This document shows, piece after piece, positions 56,458 to 64,000 of a DNA stretch of 64,000 nt. Each line of letters begins with the position of its first letter. The first letter of the stretch is position 1. Origin of the DNA: Variovorax sp. OK212 (GTDB lineage: Bacteria > Pseudomonadota > Gammaproteobacteria > Burkholderiales > Burkholderiaceae_C). A program made the position numbers and the translations under genes. The stretch covers positions 62,001 through 126,000 of the forward strand of contig NZ_FOLP01000009.1 in NCBI RefSeq assembly GCF_900112425.1. The letters run 5' to 3'. The notes under the pieces are model-generated. The model worked only from the letters and a program-made list of their open reading frames with translations. It was not told where the DNA came from and did not search any database.

Positions 56458-57524
56458 GGAAGAGGGGGGGCCAGCGGGTCGCCGTCCATCTGCCGCATCT
56501 GCGCCAGCAGCTTCAGCAGTTCGGCCACCGGCTCGACGAGTTCGGAAGGGATGTACTCGCCGACGCTCGCGTGCTCGGTGAGCGCGCGCGCCAGCGGAAT
56601 GTTCTGCATCACCGGCACGCCGGCTTCGCGCGCGGCGCGCATCATGCGTTCGGCCAGCGCGCCTTCGCCCTTGGCCAGCACCACGGGCAGCGGGGTTTCC
56701 TCGGCGTCGTAGCGCAGCGCCACGGCCAGGTGGGTCGGGTTGGTCACCACCACGGTGGCCTTGCGCGCGCTCTGCACGGCGCCCTCGGCCATCATCTCCT
56801 GGTGCAGGTGCTTGCGCTGGTGCTTGATGTGGGGGTCGCCCTCCATCTCCTTGTATTCCTGCTTCACCTCGTCCTTGGACATCATCAGCCCCTTTCGGTA
56901 CTGCAGGCGCTGCCACACGAAGTCGGCCAGCGCGATGGCGGCGTAGGCCAGGCCGATGTTGATCACCATCGTCTTCAGCAGCGAGCCCATCACCTTGCCC
57001 ATGCCCGCGAGCCCGGCCTGCGGAATGCTCGTGAGGATCGGCAGCGCGTCGCGCAGCAGGATCCACAGCAGCGCCGACAGGAAGCCGATCTTCAGCACCG
57101 ACTTGAGGAACTCCATGAAGTTCTTCTTGGAGAAGATGTTCTTCAGGTTGGCGAGCGGGTTGAGCTTCTGCGCCGAGGGCTTGAGCTTGTCGAACGCGAA
57201 CAAAATGCCCACCTGCATCGTGTCCGCGAAGATGCCCACGCCCAGCACGATGCCGATGATCGGCAGCACGATCCACGCGGCCTCGCTCAGCAGCCGCGTC
57301 GCGGCCGTGTTCACGGCTTCGGTGAACTCCAGCTGCAGCAGCGTCGAGGGCAGCAATATGGCCTGCGCCAGCGTGTCCACGATGCGGCCCGCGCTGGCCA
57401 GCAGGTAGCCGAACAGCGCCACGATCAGCAGCGTCTGCGTGAAGTCCTTGCTGTAGGCGACGTCGCCCTTCTTGCGGCTGTCGCGCAGCCGCTTGGAAGT
57501 GGGCTGTTCGGTTTTTTCGCTCAT
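56454..57524 (-). CDS. sctU: Type III secretion switch protein SctU
   Basis: 356 residues. Four N-terminal transmembrane helices (TLLIVALFGYLLASAGRI, AAWIVLPIIGIVLGVGIFA, FLSALLWILLRDALPIL, NIGLAYAAIALADFVWQRL) follow the typical SEKTEQPTSKRLRDSRKKGDVAYSKD start. The cytosolic domain carries the autocleavage motif NPTH near 261 (VVTNPTHLAVALRYD). Cleavage there switches export from needle to later substrates. ATG at 57524 overlaps the sctT stop. Confidence 0.95.
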   Translation of the reverse strand: MSEKTEQPTSKRLRDSRKKGDVAYSKDFTQTLLIVALFGYLLASAGRIVDTLAQAILLPSTLLQLEFTEAVNTAATRLLSEAAWIVLPIIGIVLGVGIFADTMQVGILFAFDKLKPSAQKLNPLANLKNIFSKKNFMEFLKSVLKIGFLSALLWILLRDALPILTSIPQAGLAGMGKVMGSLLKTMVINIGLAYAAIALADFVWQRLQYRKGLMMSKDEVKQEYKEMEGDPHIKHQRKHLHQEMMAEGAVQSARKATVVVTNPTHLAVALRYDAEETPLPVVLAKGEGALAERMMRAAREAGVPVMQNIPLARALTEHASVGEYIPSELVEPVAELLKLLAQMRQMDGDPLAPPLP

Positions 57525-58339
57525 CGCACGGCGCCTTCCACGGCGCCCCCCCAGAGGTCCTGCAGGAACGGCAGGATGCGCCCGATGCCCTCGATCTGGT
57601 CCGCGCCGTAGTCGAACAGCAGCGAGCCGTAGAGAATCAGCACCAGCACCGCCAGCGCGCTCTTGATGGGCATGGCCATGAAGAACACCTGCAGCTGCGG
57701 CGCGAAGCGGCTCACCAGCGCCAGGCCCACCTCGGACAGGAACATGGCCACCAGCACCGGCCCCGCGAACAGGAAGGCGAGGCGGCCCAGCCGGTCGAGC
57801 TGCGCGAGCATCAGCGGCATGGCGTCGGCATTCAGCGCGGGCGCCCAGTGCACGATGCTCCACACCTTGAAGCTGTCGTACAGCGTGCCCAGCAGCAGCG
57901 AGAAGCCGCCGGCCAGCAGGAAGTAGACGATGAAGGCCTGGTTGAACAGGATGCCCATGGGCGAGGAGTCGTTGCCGGTGAGCGGGTTCAGCGTGGCCGC
58001 GATGCTGGCGCCGCGCTGGTTGTCGATGAGAAAGCCCACCGCCTCGAAGATCCAGAACGGAATGGCCGCCAGGTAGCCCAGCACGAAGCCGATGAAGGCC
58101 TCCTTCAGGATCAGCATCACCAGCTGCGGGGCGTTGAAGTCGGCCTGCGCGATCTCCGGCATCACGAACGGCACCGCCACCGCGCCCAGCGCGCCGGCCA
58201 CCGCATAGCGCAGCAGGCCCGGCATGAGCTGCTGGTTGAAGATCGGCAGGACGATGAACATGGCGAGGATGCGCGGCTGCGTCAGCGCGAGGGCGCTGAC
58301 GAAGTTCTTGATATCCGCATAAGTAACCTCGCCAGTCAT
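57521..58339 (-). CDS. sctT: Type III secretion export-gate protein SctT
   Basis: 272 residues, polytopic. Family features: LALTQPRILAMFIVLPIFNQQLMPGLLRYAVAGALG, ILKEAFIGFVLGYLAAIPFWIFEAVGFLIDNQRGAS and the C-terminal LYGSLLFDYGADQIEGIG. It forms the export gate with SctR and SctS in the inner membrane. Ten bp separate it from sctS. Confidence 0.95.
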   Translation of the reverse strand: MTGEVTYADIKNFVSALALTQPRILAMFIVLPIFNQQLMPGLLRYAVAGALGAVAVPFVMPEIAQADFNAPQLVMLILKEAFIGFVLGYLAAIPFWIFEAVGFLIDNQRGASIAATLNPLTGNDSSPMGILFNQAFIVYFLLAGGFSLLLGTLYDSFKVWSIVHWAPALNADAMPLMLAQLDRLGRLAFLFAGPVLVAMFLSEVGLALVSRFAPQLQVFFMAMPIKSALAVLVLILYGSLLFDYGADQIEGIGRILPFLQDLWGGAVEGAVR

Positions 58340-58349
58340 TTCGTTCCGC

Positions 58350-58619
58350 TCAACGGCCCAGCGTGGGAATCACGTCGAACACCTGCACCGTGAAATTGAA
58401 CATCTCGCCGCCGATCCAGCGCGCGGCCAGCAGGATGGTGAGCGACACCGCGATCAGCTTGATGCCGAACGACAGCGTCTGCTCCTGGATCTGCGTGAGC
58501 GCCTGGAACAGCGAGAACAGCACGCCCACCACCGAGCCGACCACGATCGGCGGCATGGACAGCCAGAGCACCAGGTACAGGGCCTGGGTGAAATAGGAGA
58601 CGACGTCGACGCTTTGCAT
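58350..58619 (-). CDS. sctS: Type III secretion export-gate protein SctS
   Basis: 89 residues with two transmembrane hairpins (QALYLVLWLSMPPIVVGSVVGVLFSLFQALTQIQEQTLSFGIKLIAVSLTILLAARW). Length and the QIQEQTLSF motif match the family. Four copies join SctR5-SctT1 in the export gate. Confidence 0.95.
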   Translation of the reverse strand: MQSVDVVSYFTQALYLVLWLSMPPIVVGSVVGVLFSLFQALTQIQEQTLSFGIKLIAVSLTILLAARWIGGEMFNFTVQVFDVIPTLGR

Positions 58620-58650
58620 GGGAGGAGGGTCTGAAAGTGGAGGTGCGCCT

Positions 58651-59298
58651 TCAGGCGTAGGTCAGGATGAGGCCCTGGATCAGCCGCGACCAGCCGTCCA
58701 CCATGACGAACAGGAACAGCTTCAGGGGCAGCGAGATCGTCACCGGCGAGACCATCATCATCCCCATGGCCAGCAGGATGTTCGAGACGATCAGGTCGAT
58801 CACGACGAAGGGCAGGTACAGCAGAAAACCGATCTGGAACGCCGAGGTCAGCTCCGACACCACGAAGGCCGGCATCAGCACCAGGAAGTCGCGCTGCGTC
58901 ACGTCGGCCGCCAGCACCGGGCCCCACATCTTCTGGGCGGTGCTCACGAAGAAGTCGCGCTGCGCGGGCTTGCTGTTGCGCACCATGAACTCGCGCAGCG
59001 GCTCGGCGCCTTCGCGCACGCTGCTCACCAGCGCGGGCACGCTGCGCAGCGCCTCGGGGCTGGTGGCCAGGCGGTCGTACATGTGCGCGCCCACCGGCGC
59101 CATGATGTAGGCCGACAGGATCAACGCCATGCCGTACAGCGCGATGTTCGGCGGCATCTGCTGCACGCCCAGCGCATTGCGCAGCAGCGACATCACCACC
59201 GCGATCTTCAGGAACGACGTCGTCACCACCACCACGGTGGGCAGCAACGCCATCAGCGCCAGCAAGAACGCAAGCGTGATCGGATCGAAATTTCCCAT
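58651..59298 (-). CDS. sctR: Type III secretion export-gate protein SctR
   Basis: 215 residues. Family motifs: FLKIAVVMSLLRNALGVQQMPPNIALYGMALILSAYIMAPVG, VLMPAFVVSELTSAFQIGFLLYLPFVVIDLIVSNILLAMGMMMVSPVTISLPLKLFLFVMVDGW. The main pentameric component of the export gate. ATG at 59298, 5 bp after the sctQ stop. Confidence 0.96.
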   Translation of the reverse strand: MGNFDPITLAFLLALMALLPTVVVVTTSFLKIAVVMSLLRNALGVQQMPPNIALYGMALILSAYIMAPVGAHMYDRLATSPEALRSVPALVSSVREGAEPLREFMVRNSKPAQRDFFVSTAQKMWGPVLAADVTQRDFLVLMPAFVVSELTSAFQIGFLLYLPFVVIDLIVSNILLAMGMMMVSPVTISLPLKLFLFVMVDGWSRLIQGLILTYA

Positions 59299-59303
59299 GC
59301 GGA

Positions 59304-60467
59304 TCAGCCTTGCGCGTTCACGGGCGCGAACAGCGTTCGCACCGCCACGCCGAGCTGGCCGTCCACCTCGACCAGTTCGCCGTCGCCCACCAGCGCGCCG
59401 TTGGCACGGATGCGCACCGCGCCGGCCAGCGGATGGCCGAGCTCGAGCACCTGGCCGGGTTGCATGGCGCGCAGCTGCGCCAGGCTCAGCGTGAGTTCGC
59501 CGAGGTCGAAGGACACGCGCAGCGGCACGTCGTCGAGCGAGGCGGCAACAAGGGTGGCGGGAGCGGCCGCGGCGTCGGCGGCAAGGTCGGCGGCGGTGTT
59601 GGAAACGGGCATGGTGGCGGTCCAGGGCGAAAGTACGGTGAGAGAGGGGGGCACAGCCGCGGCATCCTCGGCGGTGGCGTCGTGCATGGCAGGCAGCTGC
59701 ACATGCAGCCCCGCGCGGCCGTCGGCGCTGAGCCACAGCACGCGGCGCGGCCCGGTCCATGCGGCGTCGAGCAGCAGCACGTCGCCCGCCTCGAGCCCGC
59801 CCAGTTCGCGGGCAGTGAGGCGGCTGTGGCCGATCTCGGCGCGCAGCGCGATCGGCAGCGCGTCGTCCAGCGGCCCGGGCTGCGGCGCGCGCTTTGCGAC
59901 CAGGCCGGCCAGCAGCAGCAGGCCGAGCGTGTCGGTCCACAGCACGCCGGCAATCGCCTGCGGGCCGGCGTCGGCCTTGAGCAGCAGCTCGCACACATGC
60001 GCGAAGGCGACGGTGTCCTGCGGCGTCACTTCGACGGGCTCGGTCTGCAGCGCCACCAGCTGCGGCGCACCGCGGCCGAGCGACTGCAGGCCGTCGAGCA
60101 CCTGGCGCAGCGCGGCGCTGACGGCGGCCGTGGCCAGTTCGGGCGGCAGCGTGTCGATGCGCACCGCATCGCCGAGCTCGGCGGCCAGCACGGCCTCCAG
60201 GCATTGCGCAATGGCTTCGGCGGGCAGCTGCAGCACGAACACCGCGCCGGCCCATTCGACGCGCGCGGTCCAGCAGTGCAGGCCGGGCAAGGCGTCGGGC
60301 CGCGGCGCGGGGCGCAGCGTGGCGCGCCAGGCACCGCCCAATGAGAAGGGGAGGCCGGCCGCGCGTTGCGCGAGCGCGCTGCGGGCCTGGGCCTCGTTGC
60401 GCGAGAGCCGCTGCGGTTTCAGCGCGACGGCGGCCCCGGAGGAAGAAGACGAGAGCATGGCGGACAT
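59304..60467 (-). CDS. sctQ: Type III secretion C-ring/sorting-platform protein SctQ
   Basis: 387 residues. The C-terminal SPOA domain is clear (DVPLRVSFDLGELTLSLAQLRAMQPGQVLELGHPLAGAVRIRANGALVGDGELVEVDGQLGVAVRTL), with a second, weaker SPOA-like domain in the middle (IALRAEIGHSRLTARELGGLEAGDVLLLDAAW). It forms the cytosolic sorting platform. ATG at 60467; a second ATG three codons in (60458) is possible. Confidence 0.92.
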   Translation of the reverse strand: MSAMLSSSSSGAAVALKPQRLSRNEAQARSALAQRAAGLPFSLGGAWRATLRPAPRPDALPGLHCWTARVEWAGAVFVLQLPAEAIAQCLEAVLAAELGDAVRIDTLPPELATAAVSAALRQVLDGLQSLGRGAPQLVALQTEPVEVTPQDTVAFAHVCELLLKADAGPQAIAGVLWTDTLGLLLLAGLVAKRAPQPGPLDDALPIALRAEIGHSRLTARELGGLEAGDVLLLDAAWTGPRRVLWLSADGRAGLHVQLPAMHDATAEDAAAVPPSLTVLSPWTATMPVSNTAADLAADAAAAPATLVAASLDDVPLRVSFDLGELTLSLAQLRAMQPGQVLELGHPLAGAVRIRANGALVGDGELVEVDGQLGVAVRTLFAPVNAQG

Positions 60468-60472
60468 GGAAT

Positions 60473-61177
60473 TCAGGAGCGAGGCCAGAGGCCGGGGAAG
60501 GGGGGGGCGGCGTCCGCATTGCCTGCACTGCTTGCGCTGGCATTGGATGCACCGGGCGCGCCCGTCGATTCGACGGGGCACGGGTCTTCGGGGTCGTCGG
60601 CCAGCACGCGCACCAGCGTCTCGCGCTGCAGCCGTTCGGCCAGGTTGCTCGCCAGCCAGCCGGCCGCGCGCGCCAGCCGCTCGCGCGCCGGCTCCAGCGT
60701 GCAGACGAACTGCGCGACCACGCGGCCGCCGTCCTCGAACACGTCGAGCACCACGCCGGCCAGGCCTTCGTCGGACAGGCGGATCTGCACCGCGCGCCGG
60801 CCGCTGCTGCCGTCGGACACCAGCAGGCGGCTCGCGAGCTGCGACAGCGCTTCGCCGGCGCCGGCCACATCGGGCGGCACGCCGGCTTGCGGCGATTCAG
60901 CGCGCGCGGCCGATGCCTGCGGCGCTGCCGGCGCCGGCGCGCCGAAAAGATCGACCGGGCGCAGCGTCTCGGCCGGCGCGCAAGCAGGCGGCGCACCCGC
61001 GCCCGTACCGCCGCGCGCGCCGTTGCTCAGCAGGTCGCGCATGCGGCGCGCCTCGTCCGACAGCTGGCCCGGGTCGCGCGCGTCGGCGCCCGGCTGGCGC
61101 TCGGCGTCGGGCCGCGTGTCGAAGGGCGACTGCTGCGGCATGCCCAGGTTCAGCGAGATGGGGCGGTCGGTGCTCAC
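60473..61177 (-). CDS. sctP: Type III secretion needle-length regulator SctP
   Basis: 234 residues. A Pro/Ala-rich, probably disordered N-terminal half (PPACAPAETLRPVDLFGAPAPAAPQ) is followed by a conserved C-terminal part (LSQLASRLLVSDGSSGRRAVQIRLSDEGLAGVVLDVFEDGGRVVAQFVCTLEPARERL) of the T3S4/HpaP type. Identity rests on this architecture and on gene position between sctO and sctQ. GTG start at 61177 overlaps the sctO stop by 4 bp. Confidence 0.82.
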   Translation of the reverse strand: MSTDRPISLNLGMPQQSPFDTRPDAERQPGADARDPGQLSDEARRMRDLLSNGARGGTGAGAPPACAPAETLRPVDLFGAPAPAAPQASAARAESPQAGVPPDVAGAGEALSQLASRLLVSDGSSGRRAVQIRLSDEGLAGVVLDVFEDGGRVVAQFVCTLEPARERLARAAGWLASNLAERLQRETLVRVLADDPEDPCPVESTGAPGASNASASSAGNADAAPPFPGLWPRS

Positions 61178-61683
61178 GTTGCGCTTTCCTGCTCGTCGGT
61201 GTGTTCCCAGTCGTCGCGGTCGCGCCGCACGCTGGCGGCTTCTTCCATCTCGAGGTCTTCCTTGCGCTCGGCCTCGCGCGAGAGCGCGTCGGCATGGTTG
61301 CGCGCGAGGTCGACGAACTTCGATTTCTGGCGCGACGCCTCCTGGTGCGCGGCGCGCGCGCCGTCGAGCTGCTGCAGCGCCTTCTGCTCGCCGCGTTCGG
61401 CCGCGGTCACGGCGTCTTCCTGCGCGGCTTCGCGCTGGCGCAGGCCGGCCACGGCAAGCTGCACGTCCTCGATGTCGCGCAGCCGCACGATGCGTTCGCA
61501 CAGCTCGCGGTACAGCCGGTGCTCGGCCTGCAGGCCTTCGTCGACCAGCCGGCGCAGCAAGGCCTGGGCTTCTTCGTGCGCGCGCGCCGCGTCGCGCAGC
61601 GCGGCGCGCTCGCGCGCCACGACGATCTCGGCCTGCCCCTCGCGGAAGGACTTGATGGCCAGCAGTTCGCGGAACACGCTCAC
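61174..61683 (-). CDS. sctO: Type III secretion stalk protein SctO
   Basis: 169 residues, almost entirely a coiled coil rich in Ala, Arg and Glu (REGQAEIVVARERAALRDAARAHEEAQALLRRLVDEG and LDGARAAHQEASRQKSKFVDLARNHADALSREAERKED). This is the FliJ-like stalk that couples the SctN ATPase to the export gate. Overlaps sctN by 4 bp. Confidence 0.88.
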   Translation of the reverse strand: MSVFRELLAIKSFREGQAEIVVARERAALRDAARAHEEAQALLRRLVDEGLQAEHRLYRELCERIVRLRDIEDVQLAVAGLRQREAAQEDAVTAAERGEQKALQQLDGARAAHQEASRQKSKFVDLARNHADALSREAERKEDLEMEEAASVRRDRDDWEHTDEQESAT

Positions 61684-63020
61684 GGCCGGCGTCCCGTGCC
61701 CACCAGCTGCGCCAGGCGCTCCAGCGTCTGCGACAGGCTCGAATGCTCGTCGGTGCGCTGCTTCAGGAAGGTGCGGATGGCGTCGATCTTGTCGATGGCC
61801 TCGTCGGTCACCGGGTCGCCGCCGCGCTTGTACTCGCCGATCTTCACCAGCAGCTCGACCTCTTCGTACTTGGCCATCAGCTCGCGCATGCGCCCGGCGA
61901 TCTGCTTGTGCTCGGGCGTGACCACGGCGTTCATCACGCGCGAGGCCGAGGCCAGCACGTCGATGGCCGGGTAGTGGTTGGCCGCGCCCAGCTTGCGCGA
62001 CAGCACGATGTGGCCGTCGAGGATGGAGCGCGTCTCGTCGGCGATCGGCTCGGTCATGTCGTCGCCTTCCACCAGCACGGTGTACAGCGCGGTGATCGAG
62101 CCCAGGTGGTTCATGCCGGTGCGCTCCATCAGCTTGGGCAGCGTGGCGAACACCGAAGGCGGGTAGCCGCGCCGCGTGGGCGGCTCGCCCGCGGCCAGGC
62201 CGATCTCGCGCTGCGCGCGCGCGAAGCGGGTGACCGAGTCCATCAGGAACAGCACCTTCTTGCCCTGGTCGCGGAAGTACTCGGCAATGGCCGTGGCCAC
62301 GTAGGCGGCCTTGGCGCGCTCCATCGACGACTTGTCGGACGTGGCGCAGACGATCACCGCCTTGCGCCGGCCCTCGGGCCCCAGTTCATGCTCGAGGAAT
62401 TCGCGCACCTCGCGCCCGCGTTCGCCGATCAGCGCCACCACGGTCACGTCCACCGCCGCGCCCTTCACCAGCATGCCCATCAGCGTCGACTTGCCGCCGC
62501 CGGCCGCCGCGAAGATGCCCATGCGCTGGCCTTCGCCGCAGGTGAGCACCGCGTCGAGCGCGCGCACGCCCAGCTCCATCGGCTGGTGGATGATGCGGCG
62601 GCGCAGCGGGTCGGGCGCCTCGGCAAACACCGGGTAGAACTTGCTGGCCTCCAGCGGGCCGCGCTCGGCTTCGTCGAGCGGGCGGCCCAGGCCGTCGAGC
62701 ACGCGCCCGAGCAGGCCGAAGCCCACCGGCACCATGTGCGCGCGGCCCGTGGGAATGACCTCGGTCGCGGCCGAGATGCCGTACATGTCGCCGATCGGCG
62801 TGAGCAGCGCGGCGTCGCGCGAGAAGCCCACCACCTCGGCCTTCATCTCGAAGTCTTCGCCGGGGTTGCGCAGGATGCAGACCTCGCCCACCTTCACGGT
62901 CGGCACCACCGCCTTGATGATGGTGCCCACCACCTGCGTCACGCGGCCCTTGATGCGCAGCATGGGCGCGTCCTGGAGCGCCAGCTCCATCAGCTCGGTG
63001 ATGTAGTCGAACTGGCGCAT
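61680..63020 (-). CDS. sctN: Type III secretion ATPase SctN
   Basis: 446 residues. F1-beta-like ATPase: Walker A AAGGGKST at 172-179, catalytic Glu region VALIGERGREVREFLEHELG, Walker B VLFLMDSVTRFARAQREIGLAAGEPPTRRGYPPSVFATLP. The N-terminal barrel (VTQVVGTIIKAVVPTVKVGEVCIL) is family-typical. It unfolds effectors and detaches chaperones. Confidence 0.97.
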   Translation of the reverse strand: MRQFDYITELMELALQDAPMLRIKGRVTQVVGTIIKAVVPTVKVGEVCILRNPGEDFEMKAEVVGFSRDAALLTPIGDMYGISAATEVIPTGRAHMVPVGFGLLGRVLDGLGRPLDEAERGPLEASKFYPVFAEAPDPLRRRIIHQPMELGVRALDAVLTCGEGQRMGIFAAAGGGKSTLMGMLVKGAAVDVTVVALIGERGREVREFLEHELGPEGRRKAVIVCATSDKSSMERAKAAYVATAIAEYFRDQGKKVLFLMDSVTRFARAQREIGLAAGEPPTRRGYPPSVFATLPKLMERTGMNHLGSITALYTVLVEGDDMTEPIADETRSILDGHIVLSRKLGAANHYPAIDVLASASRVMNAVVTPEHKQIAGRMRELMAKYEEVELLVKIGEYKRGGDPVTDEAIDKIDAIRTFLKQRTDEHSSLSQTLERLAQLVGTGRRP

Positions 63021-63054
63021 CAGGCCCTGCCTTCGCGCATGGATGCGGCGCTGC

Positions 63055-63705
63055 TCATATGCGGCTGCCCAGCACCTTCTGGAAGGCGGTTTCCAGCGCC
63101 GCCACCTGGCCGTCGATGCTGGCCTCCACCAGGCCGATCTCGCTTTCCAGGATGCACGACTCCGGCGCCAGCCGGCCGTCGGGCACGATGTCCAGGTAGC
63201 CCACGCCGGGGTAGGCCGCCAGCAGGTCGTTGATGCGCGCGCGCACCATCTCCACCTGTTGCGGGTGCAGCCGCAGCGTCATCTGCTTCTGGTTGCGCAC
63301 CACCGACAGCGCGTTCTTCACCACGATCAGCACGCGCTCGGTCTCGTCGAAGTCCGACACGATCTTGCGCACCGCCGACATCACCAGTTGCACCATGTCG
63401 GTCTCGACCTTGGCGAAGTAATCGATCATGCGGCCGCTGGTCTCGATCATCTTCTCGACCTGCGCCATCTGGGCCTCTGCCAGGCCGTCGGCATGGCCGC
63501 GCGCGGCTTCGGCGTCGTAGATCGCCTGCGCGCCGGCGACGATGGCGTCGGCCTGCGCGCGTGCGCTGTCGATGAGCGCCTGCGCGTCGCCGAGCGCGGC
63601 GACGTCGGCGCGGCGCAGCACGCGCTGCCCCGGCGCAATGCGCGCCTGCAGGGTGCGCGACGGGGTCAGCGGGTCGCGGCCGGGGTGGGGAACAAGGAAA
63701 GCCAT
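63055..63705 (-). CDS. sctL: Type III secretion ATPase regulator SctL
   Basis: 216 residues. FliH-like stator: long helix (DAQALIDSARAQADAIVAGAQAIYDAEAARGHADGLAEAQMAQVEKMIE) followed by the conserved LVMSAVRKIVSDFDETERVLIVVKNALSVVRNQKQMTLRLHPQQ and IVPDGRLAPESCILESEIGLVEASIDGQ. It links SctN to SctQ. ATG at 63705 (MAFLVPHPG) overlaps the 3' end of sctK by 40 bp. Confidence 0.93.
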   Translation of the reverse strand: MAFLVPHPGRDPLTPSRTLQARIAPGQRVLRRADVAALGDAQALIDSARAQADAIVAGAQAIYDAEAARGHADGLAEAQMAQVEKMIETSGRMIDYFAKVETDMVQLVMSAVRKIVSDFDETERVLIVVKNALSVVRNQKQMTLRLHPQQVEMVRARINDLLAAYPGVGYLDIVPDGRLAPESCILESEIGLVEASIDGQVAALETAFQKVLGSRI

Positions 63706-64000
63706 GCGGGTTCGATGCGGTTCAGCAGGGTGAGGCACAGGTCGCGCGCGGCCACGGTGCGCAGGCCCGAGGCCTCGCGCACGCGGGGCAGCTCGGCCTC
63801 GGCGGGAAGTTTCCAGTCGGCGCGGCGGTGCAGCGCGGGCGCCGCGTCGTGCCAGGCTTGCGACAGCACGCCGGCGCCCAGCAGGTCGGCCGCGGCGGGC
63901 AGGCTCGCGGCGCCCGAAGGCAGCCAGTCCGCCACGTCGTCCAGGCCGGGATGGGCGTCGGCCGCCGCGCCACGCGCGAAGGCCAGGCCGTCGGCGCCGA
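63666..64000 (-). CDS. sctK: Type III secretion SctK, C-terminal part (5' end outside window)
   Basis: The frame is open to the window edge and gives at least 110 residues, ending LCLTLLNRIEPAWLSLFPTPAATR. Segments such as ADLLGAGVLSQAWHDAAPALHRRADWKLPAEAE fit the sorting-platform adaptor SctK, and its place directly before sctL is the Bordetella bscK slot. Sequence similarity alone is weak, so the call leans on gene order. Confidence 0.75.
   Translation of the reverse strand, partial: GADGLAFARGAAADAHPGLDDVADWLPSGAASLPAAADLLGAGVLSQAWHDAAPALHRRADWKLPAEAELPRVREASGLRTVAARDLCLTLLNRIEPAWLSLFPTPAATR

Overview
The window is GC-rich throughout. It carries Bug-family (tripartite tricarboxylate) receptors, TRAP and LivK-type binding proteins, Burkholderia-type porins and tight operons with ATGA stop/start overlaps. 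This suggests a Burkholderiales beta-proteobacterium, most likely a Comamonadaceae member such as Variovorax or Acidovorax; that is an inference from gene content, not from a marker gene. I saw no rRNA, tRNA, CRISPR array, insertion sequence or integrase. No gene-free stretch exceeds 300 bases; the largest gaps are about 53188-53466, 42826-43096 and 13913-14156.

Left part (1-26 kb) is mixed housekeeping and accessory genes. It holds a lipoprotein phosphodiesterase cut by the window start, a macro-domain/methyltransferase pair, a lone TRAP receptor, a GTPase/membrane-protein pair (DUF3482/DUF2868) and a 24-residue membrane micropeptide. These are followed by an orphan type VI secretion pair (tssE-tssF without tssG), a TetR/VOC divergent pair, an ABC exporter with a LysR gene, and stress genes (DUF2934, Dps, a UvrA paralogue). 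Then come an MpaB-type oxygenase, a DODA-type extradiol dioxygenase, a glycosyltransferase, cytochrome b561 and an alpha/beta hydrolase. The LysR upstream region and the dioxygenase upstream region, about 6 kb apart, carry the same 60-bp double-palindrome module.

Middle part (24-42 kb) holds two catabolic clusters. The first joins three Bug receptors, a FAD oxidoreductase, an IclR regulator, a two-subunit aconitase X, an IlvD/Edd dehydratase and a porin; no pathway I know uses this set, so it is a good candidate for an undescribed route. The second is a leftward operon of three acyl-CoA dehydrogenases, an enoyl-CoA hydratase, an acyl-CoA ligase, an APH-type kinase and a DUF6285 protein. Its kinase/DUF6285/dehydrogenase/ligase core resembles the LvaA/LvaB/LvaC/LvaE system, in which a hydroxyacyl-CoA is phosphorylated before rearrangement.

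Right part (42-52 kb) has an exported methyltransferase, an AraC regulator and an aromatic-degradation operon. The operon encodes a dienelactone hydrolase fusion, a reductase, Rieske oxygenase alpha and beta subunits, an isochorismatase-fold protein with a changed catalytic triad, and an SDR dehydrogenase. It diverges from a LivK-type receptor across a 35-bp near-perfect palindrome. The last 10 kb is a type III secretion operon, sctK-L-N-O-P-Q-R-S-T-U-(W)-C, in the order of the Bordetella bsc locus. It faces an ECF sigma factor (BtrS/HrpL-like position) and runs off the right edge.

A recurring feature is in-frame short tandem repeats (6, 9 or 12 bp units) at the ends or in linkers of otherwise ordinary proteins.
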